Part shown: positions 1 through 6,615 of the stretch, piece after piece
Position numbering within the stretch: position 1 is the stretch's first letter
Layout of the letters: every line of letters starts with the position of its first letter
Source: JABDMH01 sp965223165
GTDB taxonomy: Bacteria > Bacteroidota > Bacteroidia > Chitinophagales > Saprospiraceae
Assembly (NCBI GenBank): GCA_965223165.1
Contig: CBDCVQ010000018.1
Span: forward strand, 372,001 to 436,000
DNA length: 64,000 nt
Direction of reading: 5' to 3'
Program-made: the position numbers and the translations under genes
Notes under the pieces: generated by a model
The model's input: the letters and a program-made list of their open reading frames with translations, nothing else
Databases searched by the model: none
Told to the model about the DNA's origin: nothing

Positions 1-1
1 T

Positions 2-157
2 CCAGAAGCTGTCCGGGCATATACGGCATTGAAGGTGGGGCTCTCCAAAAAATACAATTATGGCCGATCCATCGAAAAATATATCCAGGGCAAAAGCGAC
101 TTCGTGCAGGACATATTGAGAAAGGCAAAGAAAAAATACGCAGCATCGGAGCAATGA
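2..157 (+). CDS. GrpB family protein, C-terminal fragment
   Basis: This is the 3' end of a gene that begins before the window; about 51 residues remain. The tail has the pattern typical of the GrpB/UPF0157 family C-terminus: an AYTALK segment, then a Y..GRSIEKYIQGKSDFV-type segment and a final helix DILRKAKKKY. The family belongs to the nucleotidyltransferase fold and its physiological role is poorly known. The TGA stop overlaps the ATG of the next gene (ATGA), so the two are probably translationally coupled. The family call rests only on this C-terminal signature. Confidence 0.72.
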   Translation, partial: PEAVRAYTALKVGLSKKYNYGRSIEKYIQGKSDFVQDILRKAKKKYAASEQ

Positions 158-672
158 ATCGAAGATCACCAATAGCGCCGACAGAAAAAATGAAGTACGG
201 CCGATACGAATACGAACGCACGTTTTTGGTCGCACGCAAATGGTGGAATATTCCTGTGATCGAAGAAAAACAGTTAAGTGACAAGTATCTCGAGGGCACC
301 CAATTGAGATTACGCAGGGTACTTCAGGCCACCACGACCACCTACAAGTTGACAAAAAAGGAAGCATGCGACGCAGATGGAGCAGGCGTGCGAAAGATCA
401 ACACCTTCTACCTTAATCCCGAGGAGTATCATCTCATGGTCCGGCTCCCGGGCGTACGAATCGAAAAGACCCGACGCATCGTACAAATCCAGGGCATGCG
501 GGTCGCCATCGATCATATCCAATTACCCCATCGAGAACTCTACCTGGCCGAGATCGAATTTGCCTCTGCGACCGCGATGCAAGCCTTTGTGCCTCCTCCT
601 GACATCGTCCGAGAAGTCACCCTTGATCCAGCGTACAGTGGGCATGCCCTGGCGGGAACATGGCAGGAGTGA
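154..672 (+). CDS. CYTH domain protein (triphosphate tunnel metalloenzyme-like)
   Basis: A 172-residue protein with the charged strands of the CYTH fold. An EYERTFLV start (E19, E21, R22) stands where the family has its ExExK metal motif. LRLRR (R52, R54), YKLTKK (K65, K68), EKTRR and AEIEF (E133, E135) follow in the usual order. CYTH proteins hydrolyse inorganic or nucleoside triphosphates, or in some lineages act as adenylate cyclases or thiamine triphosphatases, inside a beta-barrel tunnel lined by such residues. Which substrate applies here cannot be told. The start is fixed by the ATGA overlap with the GrpB-family gene. It is a soluble cytoplasmic protein without a signal peptide. Confidence 0.78.
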   Translation: MNRRSPIAPTEKMKYGRYEYERTFLVARKWWNIPVIEEKQLSDKYLEGTQLRLRRVLQATTTTYKLTKKEACDADGAGVRKINTFYLNPEEYHLMVRLPGVRIEKTRRIVQIQGMRVAIDHIQLPHRELYLAEIEFASATAMQAFVPPPDIVREVTLDPAYSGHALAGTWQE

Positions 673-858
673 GGTGAAGTTCTGAGTGAACTTGAGTTCT
701 GAGTGAACTTGAGTTTTGGACGAGCTCGCGACCAGTCGGTCACACTGCTCAGCGGCAGAAACCACAATACCAGAATACCATAGCACCACAACACCACACC
801 AAAAGACCAAAAGACCATAAAACCAAAACACCATAATACCATTCCCTATCTTGCGGCC
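673..858. repeat. Noncoding repeats: dispersed element and A/C-rich low-complexity tract
   Basis: Positions 675-735 hold two copies of a TTCTGAGTGAACTTGAGTT-like unit ending in TTTTGGACGAGCTCGCG. A closely related segment lies in inverted orientation at about 63570-63612. Positions 763-843 are a low-complexity tract made of short ACCA/AACACC/AATACC variants on the plus strand (G/T-only on the minus strand). The ATG of the isochorismatase-like gene follows 16 bases after the tract ends. No promoter was recognised. Confidence 0.7.
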
Positions 859-1407
859 ATGTCAAAAAAGGCCTTATTAATCATTGACATGCAGAAGGGG
901 TCGTTTACGCCCGAGACCCCGCGACACGACGCGCAGGGGACCGTACGGCGGATCAACGTACTGGCCGATTTTTGTCGAGCCCGAGGCTGGCCCGTCATTC
1001 ATATCCAGCATGATGGCACTGGCACGGGCGCCTTCGAAAAGGGCAGCTGGGACTGGGAGCTGCTCGACGATCTGGCTGTAAAGCTCGGCGACCTTCGGGT
1101 AGACAAAACCGCGAACGATGCCTTCTACCGCTCCGGCTTGCAAAGCCTTTTAACCGAACAAAACGTCACCGAACTCTACATTACCGGCTGTGCCACCGAT
1201 TTTTGCGTGGCGTCCACGATTCAGTCTGCGCTCACCAAGGACTATGCGATCACGGTCGTCGCTGACGGCCATACGACCGGAGATCGACTCGATCTGACCG
1301 CAGTCCAGATGATCGCACATTATCACTGGGTCTGGCAACATATGATTCCGACCCGGGGAAGCATTGCGCTAAAATCCTGTGCGGAGATGGTGGGTGTGGA
1401 GGTGTAG
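859..1407 (+). CDS. Isochorismatase-family cysteine hydrolase
   Basis: At 182 residues this is the usual size of the isochorismatase/nicotinamidase-like cysteine hydrolases. The three catalytic elements are present in order: Asp10 in LLIIDMQ, Lys83 in VDKTANDAF, and Cys116 in GCATDFCV. The family cleaves C-N or vinyl-ether bonds through a thiol-linked intermediate. Members include nicotinamidase, N-carbamoylsarcosine amidase and isochorismatase, and the substrate cannot be assigned from sequence alone. There is no signal peptide, so it is cytoplasmic. It stands alone between two repeat fields, with no operon partner. Confidence 0.9.
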   Translation: MSKKALLIIDMQKGSFTPETPRHDAQGTVRRINVLADFCRARGWPVIHIQHDGTGTGAFEKGSWDWELLDDLAVKLGDLRVDKTANDAFYRSGLQSLLTEQNVTELYITGCATDFCVASTIQSALTKDYAITVVADGHTTGDRLDLTAVQMIAHYHWVWQHMIPTRGSIALKSCAEMVGVEV

Positions 1408-1505
1408 TCTGCCTCGCGCTTGTGCCAGCACGCGGGTTTAGGGGGTAGGGTTTAGCTTCGACTGCGAGGATGCGATTCCGGCGTGCAGAATTATTCACGG
1501 AGACC

Positions 1506-1523
1506 GGAGAATGTAAATTCTCC
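1506..1523. repeat. Small hairpin, GGAGAAT arms
   Basis: GGAGAATGTAAATTCTCC folds into a perfect 7-bp stem with a GTAA loop. The same sequence recurs at 1958-1975. It belongs to a group of intergenic hairpins in this window with different outer arms but the same AT-(4 nt)-AT core. Confidence 0.8.
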
Positions 1524-1558
1524 TCTATCGGTCCACCAGGCGGTGCTGGCTCGGCTTG

Positions 1559-1608
1559 CCCCTAGCCCCTGCGTTCTCCTCCGTCGAAACGCCGGGGAAA
1601 CATCTTGC
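1559..1608. repeat. 50-bp noncoding repeat unit, copy 1
   Basis: Begins CCCCTAGCCCCTGCG and ends GCCGGGGAAACATCTTGC. Nearly identical copies lie at 2011-2060 and 2069-2118. The last two are only 8 bp apart, which suggests recent local duplication. Confidence 0.75.
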
Positions 1609-1656
1609 ACATGGAGATTCTGCAAGGGTCTGCGATAAGACCCCACACGACGGTAG

Positions 1657-1678
1657 CCGCAGGATTTACATCCTGCGG
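1657..1678. repeat. Small hairpin, CCGCAGGAT arms, copy 1
   Basis: A 9-bp perfect stem (CCGCAGGAT paired with ATCCTGCGG) closes a TTAC loop. It is preceded by CGACGGTAG. A second copy with the same flank is at 1787-1808. Confidence 0.8.
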
Positions 1679-1786
1679 TCCGCTCTGGGCAGGATCTTGA
1701 AATGGAGAATTATTCACGGAGGCCGAGGATTCCACGGAGGCTGGAGAATGTAGTTGCTCCTTTGGTGGTCCCCCCTACGACGGTAG

Positions 1787-1808
1787 CCGCAGGATTTACA
1801 TCCTGCGG
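1787..1808. repeat. Small hairpin, CCGCAGGAT arms, copy 2
   Basis: Same hairpin and same CGACGGTAG flank as the element at 1657-1678, followed by the same GGATCTTGAAATGGAGAATT segment. Confidence 0.8.
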
Positions 1809-1957
1809 CCCGCATCGGGAAGGATCTTGAAATGGAGAATTATTCACGGAGGCCGGAGAAATCCACGGAGGCCGGAGAATGTAGTTCATCCTTTAGCGGT
1901 CCCCCATGCGACGGTAGCCGCAGAATTCCACGGAGGCCGGAGAATTCCACGGAGGGC

Positions 1958-1975
1958 GGAGAATGTAAATTCTCC
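1958..1975. repeat. Small hairpin, GGAGAAT arms, copy 2
   Basis: Identical to the element at 1506-1523. The flanking TCCTCTATCGGTC sequence is also shared, so the duplication unit is longer than the hairpin. Confidence 0.8.
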
Positions 1976-2010
1976 TCTATCGGTCGACCAGGTGCCGGTG
2001 GCTCGGCTTG

Positions 2011-2060
2011 CCCCTAGCCCCTCCGTTCTCCTCCGTCGAAACGCCGGGGAAACATCTTGC
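2011..2060. repeat. 50-bp noncoding repeat unit, copy 2
   Basis: Same unit as 1559-1608 with a single visible change (CTCCG for CTGCG). Its upstream flank, with GGCTCGGCTTG, is also shared with copy 1. Confidence 0.75.
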
Positions 2061-2068
2061 GTCCAAAG

Positions 2069-2118
2069 CCCCTGGCCCCTGCGTTCTCCTCCGTCGAAAC
2101 GCCGGGGAAACATCTTGC
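2069..2118. repeat. 50-bp noncoding repeat unit, copy 3
   Basis: Third copy, starting CCCCTGGCCCCTGCG, 8 bp after copy 2. Confidence 0.75.
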
Positions 2119-2570
2119 ACGCGCAAAAACAACATCATCAGGGAGCCAAAGGCGACCGAGCAAAGCAAAGTGGAGTTGTTGAGTCGTGGAATTGTTGAGC
2201 TTGATCCGCCGACGCCAAGTGACAGCATAAAAAACAGCAGCATCAGGGTGCCAAAGGCGACCGAGTATCCATACCCACAGAGCAAATTTCCTAAATTTAG
2301 CGAATTACCTAAGCTCTAAACCCCTACACCCTAAACATCGGCATAAGGCAAGCACCCCGTCAAGAGCAAATTTCCTACACACGAGCAAATACCCGCCATC
2401 ATCCCACTGCATCAGACACAAAAACTGCAGTTTGAGGGCAACGATGAAGCGCAAGCAAGCATTTGGATCCATCCCTCAAGAGGGCATGTCTAGGGGAGAG
2501 GTAGGTGTGGGGCAGTCATGGCCTGTGGAAGGGCAGCGCTCGGATTGGAAGGGCGCACGACACTATGGAT

Positions 2571-3365
2571 TCACTCACCATCCGTAAGGTCGCATTCTTT
2601 GGTACGCCTCTTACCCCCAGGGACGGTGACTTTCTCCAGACAGTAAGAAACGTTCGCAAGCATCAGTTTGATCTCACATTCCTTATCGGCTGGGAGCAGA
2701 ATCTCATTCTTATGTTTGCTGAGTATTCCTTTGTATTCTCCATTGATATGCAGCTCGGGGCCACTGTCCCTCGGGTCGATGGTGATACTCAATGTACCAT
2801 ACCTGTCGTGCACTGATTCACGCATATCAAAGCGATGAACAAAATCTTCTCCCGGCCTGGCTAGCTCGAAATGGGTAATACTCCTTTCCCAGGCAAGTGC
2901 GCCGGACCCCTCGTCATTCAGCTCTATGGTAAATTGCTCATATACTGCATCAGAGCTCCCGCTGGAAGCCTCTACCACCAGCTCAGGCTCTGAATCTTCA
3001 TAGGCGCCCCACGAGGCATCCTTCGATACATAAAAAATCAATGACCATCTGTCTGCTCCAGGTATTGTTAGGAGATTGTATTTGCCCTTGGGCAGCAATG
3101 CACCATTGACCAGCAGGTCATCGTCGATTTCAATTGTTGTCGGTTGGTTAGCACCCGTTCGCCACAGCTCACCGTAGGGTACTAGCCCCCCAAAGATCTT
3201 CCGGTCCTTCATTTCTAGTCTTCCATAGTCAATAGACACGCTGACGTCATCAATCTTGGCAGTAGCGACCTCTCGTTCAGGGCTGGGTTGCGCGCCGGTG
3301 AATACCCATAGGCCGTTCGATAGGGCAAGTAGGATGACTATGGCCGACGTCCTAACCTTCATCAT
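2571..3365 (-). CDS. DUF2911 domain protein, exported
   Basis: The protein has the DUF2911 signature: SIDYGRLEMKDRKIFGGLVP, then YGELWRTGANQPTT (about residues 45-77 from this start), a LLPKGKYNLLTIP segment and a WSLIFY strand. DUF2911 proteins are common secreted or periplasmic Bacteroidota proteins of unknown function. The open frame extends upstream to 3485, but the ATG at 3365 (MMKVRTSAIVILLAL) gives a clean signal peptide. That start overlaps the 3' end of the upstream membrane-protein gene by 14 bp, so coupled translation is likely. An ATG at 3380 is an alternative. The region after about residue 160 has no recognised domain. Confidence 0.82.
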   Translation of the reverse strand: MMKVRTSAIVILLALSNGLWVFTGAQPSPEREVATAKIDDVSVSIDYGRLEMKDRKIFGGLVPYGELWRTGANQPTTIEIDDDLLVNGALLPKGKYNLLTIPGADRWSLIFYVSKDASWGAYEDSEPELVVEASSGSSDAVYEQFTIELNDEGSGALAWERSITHFELARPGEDFVHRFDMRESVHDRYGTLSITIDPRDSGPELHINGEYKGILSKHKNEILLPADKECEIKLMLANVSYCLEKVTVPGGKRRTKECDLTDGE

Positions 3366-3861
3366 CACCGCTTTGACCATTCCTTTGGTTGACGTTTCCC
3401 ATGAGTAGCATTGCTCCAAGGGATATGAGAGATAGAATAAATGTACCGATTTGCAGCTGATAAGGTATATGAACCAGGTTATCATAAGGATCGAAAACGC
3501 CCAGTGTCATTATTTCAACCCACTTTTCCATGAATATGTAGCCAAAGTCAATGGAGAGCATGGCCATACAGAATGCCAGCACCAATGGGATCTTAGTTCG
3601 TTGGTCTAATGCGAAACTTGCGCTTCCTCCCCTGGTTGAGAAGTATCCAAGTAGGCCAATGATCCCGAGGGCAAGACTAATCATCAGCTTGGTCATTTCT
3701 CGCAGATGTGCAATCACCTCCTTGTGCATGTCCTGCAACGTATACTCCCTGATACCGGGACCCGCAGTAAGTTCGAGAAAAAAGTGATTGTAGATGATGA
3801 CACCAACAGAAACTACGGCAATCGCCCAAACTAGCTGCTCTTGAAATCTGCCTTTATCCAT
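3352..3861 (-). CDS. Four-helix inner-membrane protein, unknown function
   Basis: A 169-residue protein with four predicted membrane segments, at about residues 9-30, 58-78, 90-112 and 134-155. A short hydrophilic stretch (DMHKEVIAHLREM) lies between the first two. No family is recognised. It is the first gene of a two-gene unit with the DUF2911 gene, whose start lies inside its end. This hints at a joint role at the cell envelope, but nothing in the sequence specifies it. Confidence 0.7.
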   Translation of the reverse strand: MDKGRFQEQLVWAIAVVSVGVIIYNHFFLELTAGPGIREYTLQDMHKEVIAHLREMTKLMISLALGIIGLLGYFSTRGGSASFALDQRTKIPLVLAFCMAMLSIDFGYIFMEKWVEIMTLGVFDPYDNLVHIPYQLQIGTFILSLISLGAMLLMGNVNQRNGQSGDDEG

Positions 3862-4029
3862 GGTGTCACATGTTATGCCTATAAAGATCCGAGCTGGTGC
3901 TGGCCACTCAGTCTATCTACTTTTATTGAAGAGGCATACCAAATGTAACCCTCTCGACATGCCTTTCAAACTCAATACAAATCTACACTAGATGATTAGT
4001 ACAAATAATGTAGCTTGAGCAATCCTGAT

Positions 4030-6021
4030 ATGATCCTCCGAACGACGGAACGAGTGAACTTGCAGCGCATAGGAATCTGTGCGTACTTGCTCACAATGAC
4101 CCTATCCCTCTGCCTAGCCCAAGCACCGCCGCAGGAAGGGCAACGCACCGATTGGAAGGGCTTTGACCGATACGATTTTGTCTTTCAGGAGCGAGCGGCG
4201 CGGCTGGTCAAGCCGGCGAATGCCTTGCCGGGACGGCCGTGGGTGTGGCGGGCGCGGTTTCCGGATTGGCATACGGAGGCGGACAGTCTGCTGATCGCGG
4301 AGGGATATCACCTGGTCTATCTCAACACCGACAACGAGTTTGGCAGTCCGCGGGCGATGAATGCCTGGGACGCCTTTTACGAACATCTGCGGGAGGCCTA
4401 CCACCTGGCGCCTAAGGTGGCGCTGATGGGAGTAAGCCGGGGCGGGCTGTTTGTCTATACATGGGCCAAGCGAAATCCCGAGAAGGTGGCCTGTATCTAT
4501 GCGGAGGCGCCGGTCTGCGACTTTACCAGCTGGCCGGGCGGCTTTGGCGAGGGCATGGGCAGTGCGGCGGACTGGGCGGCGGTCAAAAAGGCGTATGGCT
4601 TTGCCAGCGACGGCGAGGCACGTGCCTATGCCGATCAGCCGTTGGACCACCTGGAGCCGCTGGTGGAGGCTGGCATCCCGCTGCTGCATATGATCGGCCT
4701 GGAGGACGAGGTCGTACCGCCGGAGGAGAATACTTTTCCCCTGATCAACCGCTATCTCCGCCTGGGAGGCTCGGCCACGGTGGTGCCTTGCACCCGCGGT
4801 GAACAAAAGCTACACGGGCACCACTTTGCCATTGAGACTCCGCGCCGGGTGGCGGATTATATCAAGTATCACGCGACGCCCACAGCGGTGCTGCCGTCCC
4901 ATCCCTACCACGAGCTGCGGGTCGGGCTGCGCAATGCCCAGATCCAATTCGAACGGCACAAAACAGGGCGGGTGGCCTTTCTCGGAGGCTCGATCACCTA
5001 CAACGGCGGCTGGCGCGATAGTGTCTGCTCCTACCTGGAGACCCGCTTTCCCGAGACCGACTTTGAGTTTATTGCCGCCGGCATTCCCTCCATGGGGTCG
5101 ACACCGGGGGCCTTTCGACTGGAGCGCGATGTGCTGTCGAAGGGCCGGATCGACCTGCTCTTTGAAGAAGCCGCCGTCAACGACGCCACCAACGGCCGCA
5201 CCAACGACGAACAGATCCGGGGCATGGAAGGCATCATCCGCCACCTCCGCCGGGAGAACCCAATGGCCGATGCCGTCATCATGCATTTCGTCGACCCCGA
5301 CAAGATGGCCTCCTACCGCCGGGGTGAGGTACCCGCCGTCATCCGCAACCACGAGCGGGTGGCTGCCCACTACGATATCCCCTCCATCCACGTCGCCCGC
5401 GAAGTCACCGACCGCATCCACCGGGGTGAGTTCAATTGGGAAGAAGACTTTAAGGATCTCCACCCCTCCCCCTTTGGGCAGGGGATCTATGCCCGGTCCA
5501 TCCTAGCCTTTCTCGACTCAGCCTTTTCCTCTCCCCTCAAGCCGGATCAGACCAGCATCGACCATCCACTACCTACCAAGCTGGACCCCCACTGTTATGA
5601 CCACGGCCAACTGCTGGACATCTCCCAAGCCCAGCTCGCCGACGGCTGGTCCATCGACCCCGCCTGGCGGCCCCAAGACAGCACCGGCACCCGGCCCAAC
5701 TACGTCGACGTACCCATGCTGGTCGGCTCCTATCCCACCGGCTCGCTCCAGCTTTCTTTCGAAGGCGCTGCCGTCGGCATCGCGGTGGCCGCGGGTCAAG
5801 ATGCCGGCATCATCGAGTATCGTATTGATGACGGTGCCTGGCAGTCGCTTAATCTTTATACGCAGTGGAGTGGTTGGCTGCATCTGCCTTGGTATTATAC
5901 GCTGGCTACTGGGCTCGAAGCAGGGCAACATGTTCTCAGGATCAGGGTTACGGATTCTAAGGATGCGCGGAGTAATGGGAGGGCGTGCCGCATTCGGTAT
6001 GTCTACGTCAATAGGGAATAG
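4030..6021 (+). CDS. Secreted alpha/beta-hydrolase fused to SGNH hydrolase
   Basis: A two-enzyme fusion; residue numbers count from an in-frame TTG at 4015. After a signal peptide ending near LCLAQA comes an alpha/beta-hydrolase with the nucleophile elbow GVSRGG (Ser141), a possible acid Asp231 in GLEDEVVPP, and His269/His270 in LHGHHF. An SGNH/GDSL-type esterase follows, with the block I GGSIT (Ser326), AGIPSMG (block II Gly), VNDATNG (Asn389) and DLHPS (Asp481, His483). The last ~150 residues look like a beta-sandwich. Such proteins are typically carbohydrate or acyl esterases acting outside the cytoplasm. I prefer the ATG at 4030 to the upstream TTG because it leaves a normal signal peptide. 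Confidence 0.85.
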   Translation: MILRTTERVNLQRIGICAYLLTMTLSLCLAQAPPQEGQRTDWKGFDRYDFVFQERAARLVKPANALPGRPWVWRARFPDWHTEADSLLIAEGYHLVYLNTDNEFGSPRAMNAWDAFYEHLREAYHLAPKVALMGVSRGGLFVYTWAKRNPEKVACIYAEAPVCDFTSWPGGFGEGMGSAADWAAVKKAYGFASDGEARAYADQPLDHLEPLVEAGIPLLHMIGLEDEVVPPEENTFPLINRYLRLGGSATVVPCTRGEQKLHGHHFAIETPRRVADYIKYHATPTAVLPSHPYHELRVGLRNAQIQFERHKTGRVAFLGGSITYNGGWRDSVCSYLETRFPETDFEFIAAGIPSMGSTPGAFRLERDVLSKGRIDLLFEEAAVNDATNGRTNDEQIRGMEGIIRHLRRENPMADAVIMHFVDPDKMASYRRGEVPAVIRNHERVAAHYDIPSIHVAREVTDRIHRGEFNWEEDFKDLHPSPFGQGIYARSILAFLDSAFSSPLKPDQTSIDHPLPTKLDPHCYDHGQLLDISQAQLADGWSIDPAWRPQDSTGTRPNYVDVPMLVGSYPTGSLQLSFEGAAVGIAVAAGQDAGIIEYRIDDGAWQSLNLYTQWSGWLHLPWYYTLATGLEAGQHVLRIRVTDSKDARSNGRACRIRYVYVNRE

Positions 6022-6136
6022 AACCTCACTGGGCATCGGCTCAACAAATACACAGTTCAACAACTACAACTAAACTGCCCTAACGGAGGCATGACATCCA
6101 AACACTGTCCACAATCTCAAACGTATCCTTTGGTCG

Positions 6137-6277
6137 CATCTGCCTTGGTATGATACACTGGCTACGGGACTAGGGGCAGGAGAACATCAGTTGGAGATTA
6201 GAATTGATGATTCCAAGGACGAACGGAGTACGGGGAAGGTGTGTCGCATTCGGTACTTCTATGTCGATGGGGAGTAG
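6137..6277 (+). pseudogene. 3' remnant of a duplicated copy of the preceding hydrolase gene
   Basis: This stretch translates in one open frame to about 46 residues beginning HLPWYDTLATGL and ending VCRIRYFYVDGE-stop. It closely parallels the last 46 residues of the hydrolase gene, which begin HLPWYYTLATGL. The similarity continues past both stop codons (GGCATCGGCTCAACAA at about 6034 and GGCGCCGGTTCAACAA at about 6288). Nothing similar precedes it and there is no start codon. It is the tail of a second, diverged copy whose body was deleted. The rest of the gap to 6615 shows no gene. Confidence 0.75.
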
Positions 6278-6615
6278 TTACCCATTGGGCGCCGGTTCAA
6301 CAACTCCACAGTTCAACGATTGCACTTTACTAGCGGGGGCAGGCCTTAGCATCTAGCACTCCATCTCCCCAGAGATATCAGCTTCCCGTCAGAACAATAC
6401 TACAAAATCTTCCCCAAATAGCTTAACTTTAACAATCAACGATCGGAAGATCTATGCGAATCTACTACTCACAACCGTACCCAACCACAGCTCTTCAGGC
6501 AGCACAACCAATTGCGGTTCTCCCTAATGATGTGCTACGTGGCATAATATCACAGTTATGGCGAACTCCTATTACGGTTATAGGGTAGTTGGTGGCAAGC
6601 TAAAAACGCACAATT

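Larger units (their letters stand above)
1408..2570. repeat. 1.1-kb noncoding field of interleaved repeats
   Basis: This long gap contains no convincing gene. It is built from three kinds of module. The first is small hairpins with the core ATGTAAAT or ATTTACAT, listed separately. The second is a 50-bp unit ending GCCGGGGAAACATCTTGC, present at 1559-1608, 2011-2060 and 2069-2118. The third is GGAGAATTATTCACGGAGG-type segments near 1693, 1833 and, in degenerate form, 1921-1960. A shorter direct repeat, GCCAAAGGCGACCGAG, occurs near 2144 and 2249. From about 2290 to 2570 only unstructured sequence is seen. Short open frames here follow the repeats and show no protein-like composition. Confidence 0.75.

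Noticed and set aside
1556..2319. Open frames of 60-120 residues in the 1.1-kb repeat field
   Set aside because: They follow the repeat modules in several frames and on both strands; no conserved motif or signal.
4015..4029. TTG start for the fused hydrolase
   Set aside because: The ATG five codons later leaves a normal signal peptide, and no ribosome-binding context favours the TTG.
4114..5463. Long antisense open frames within the fused hydrolase gene
   Set aside because: They are by-products of the G+C-rich codon pattern of the real gene; no motifs, start context or homology-like features.
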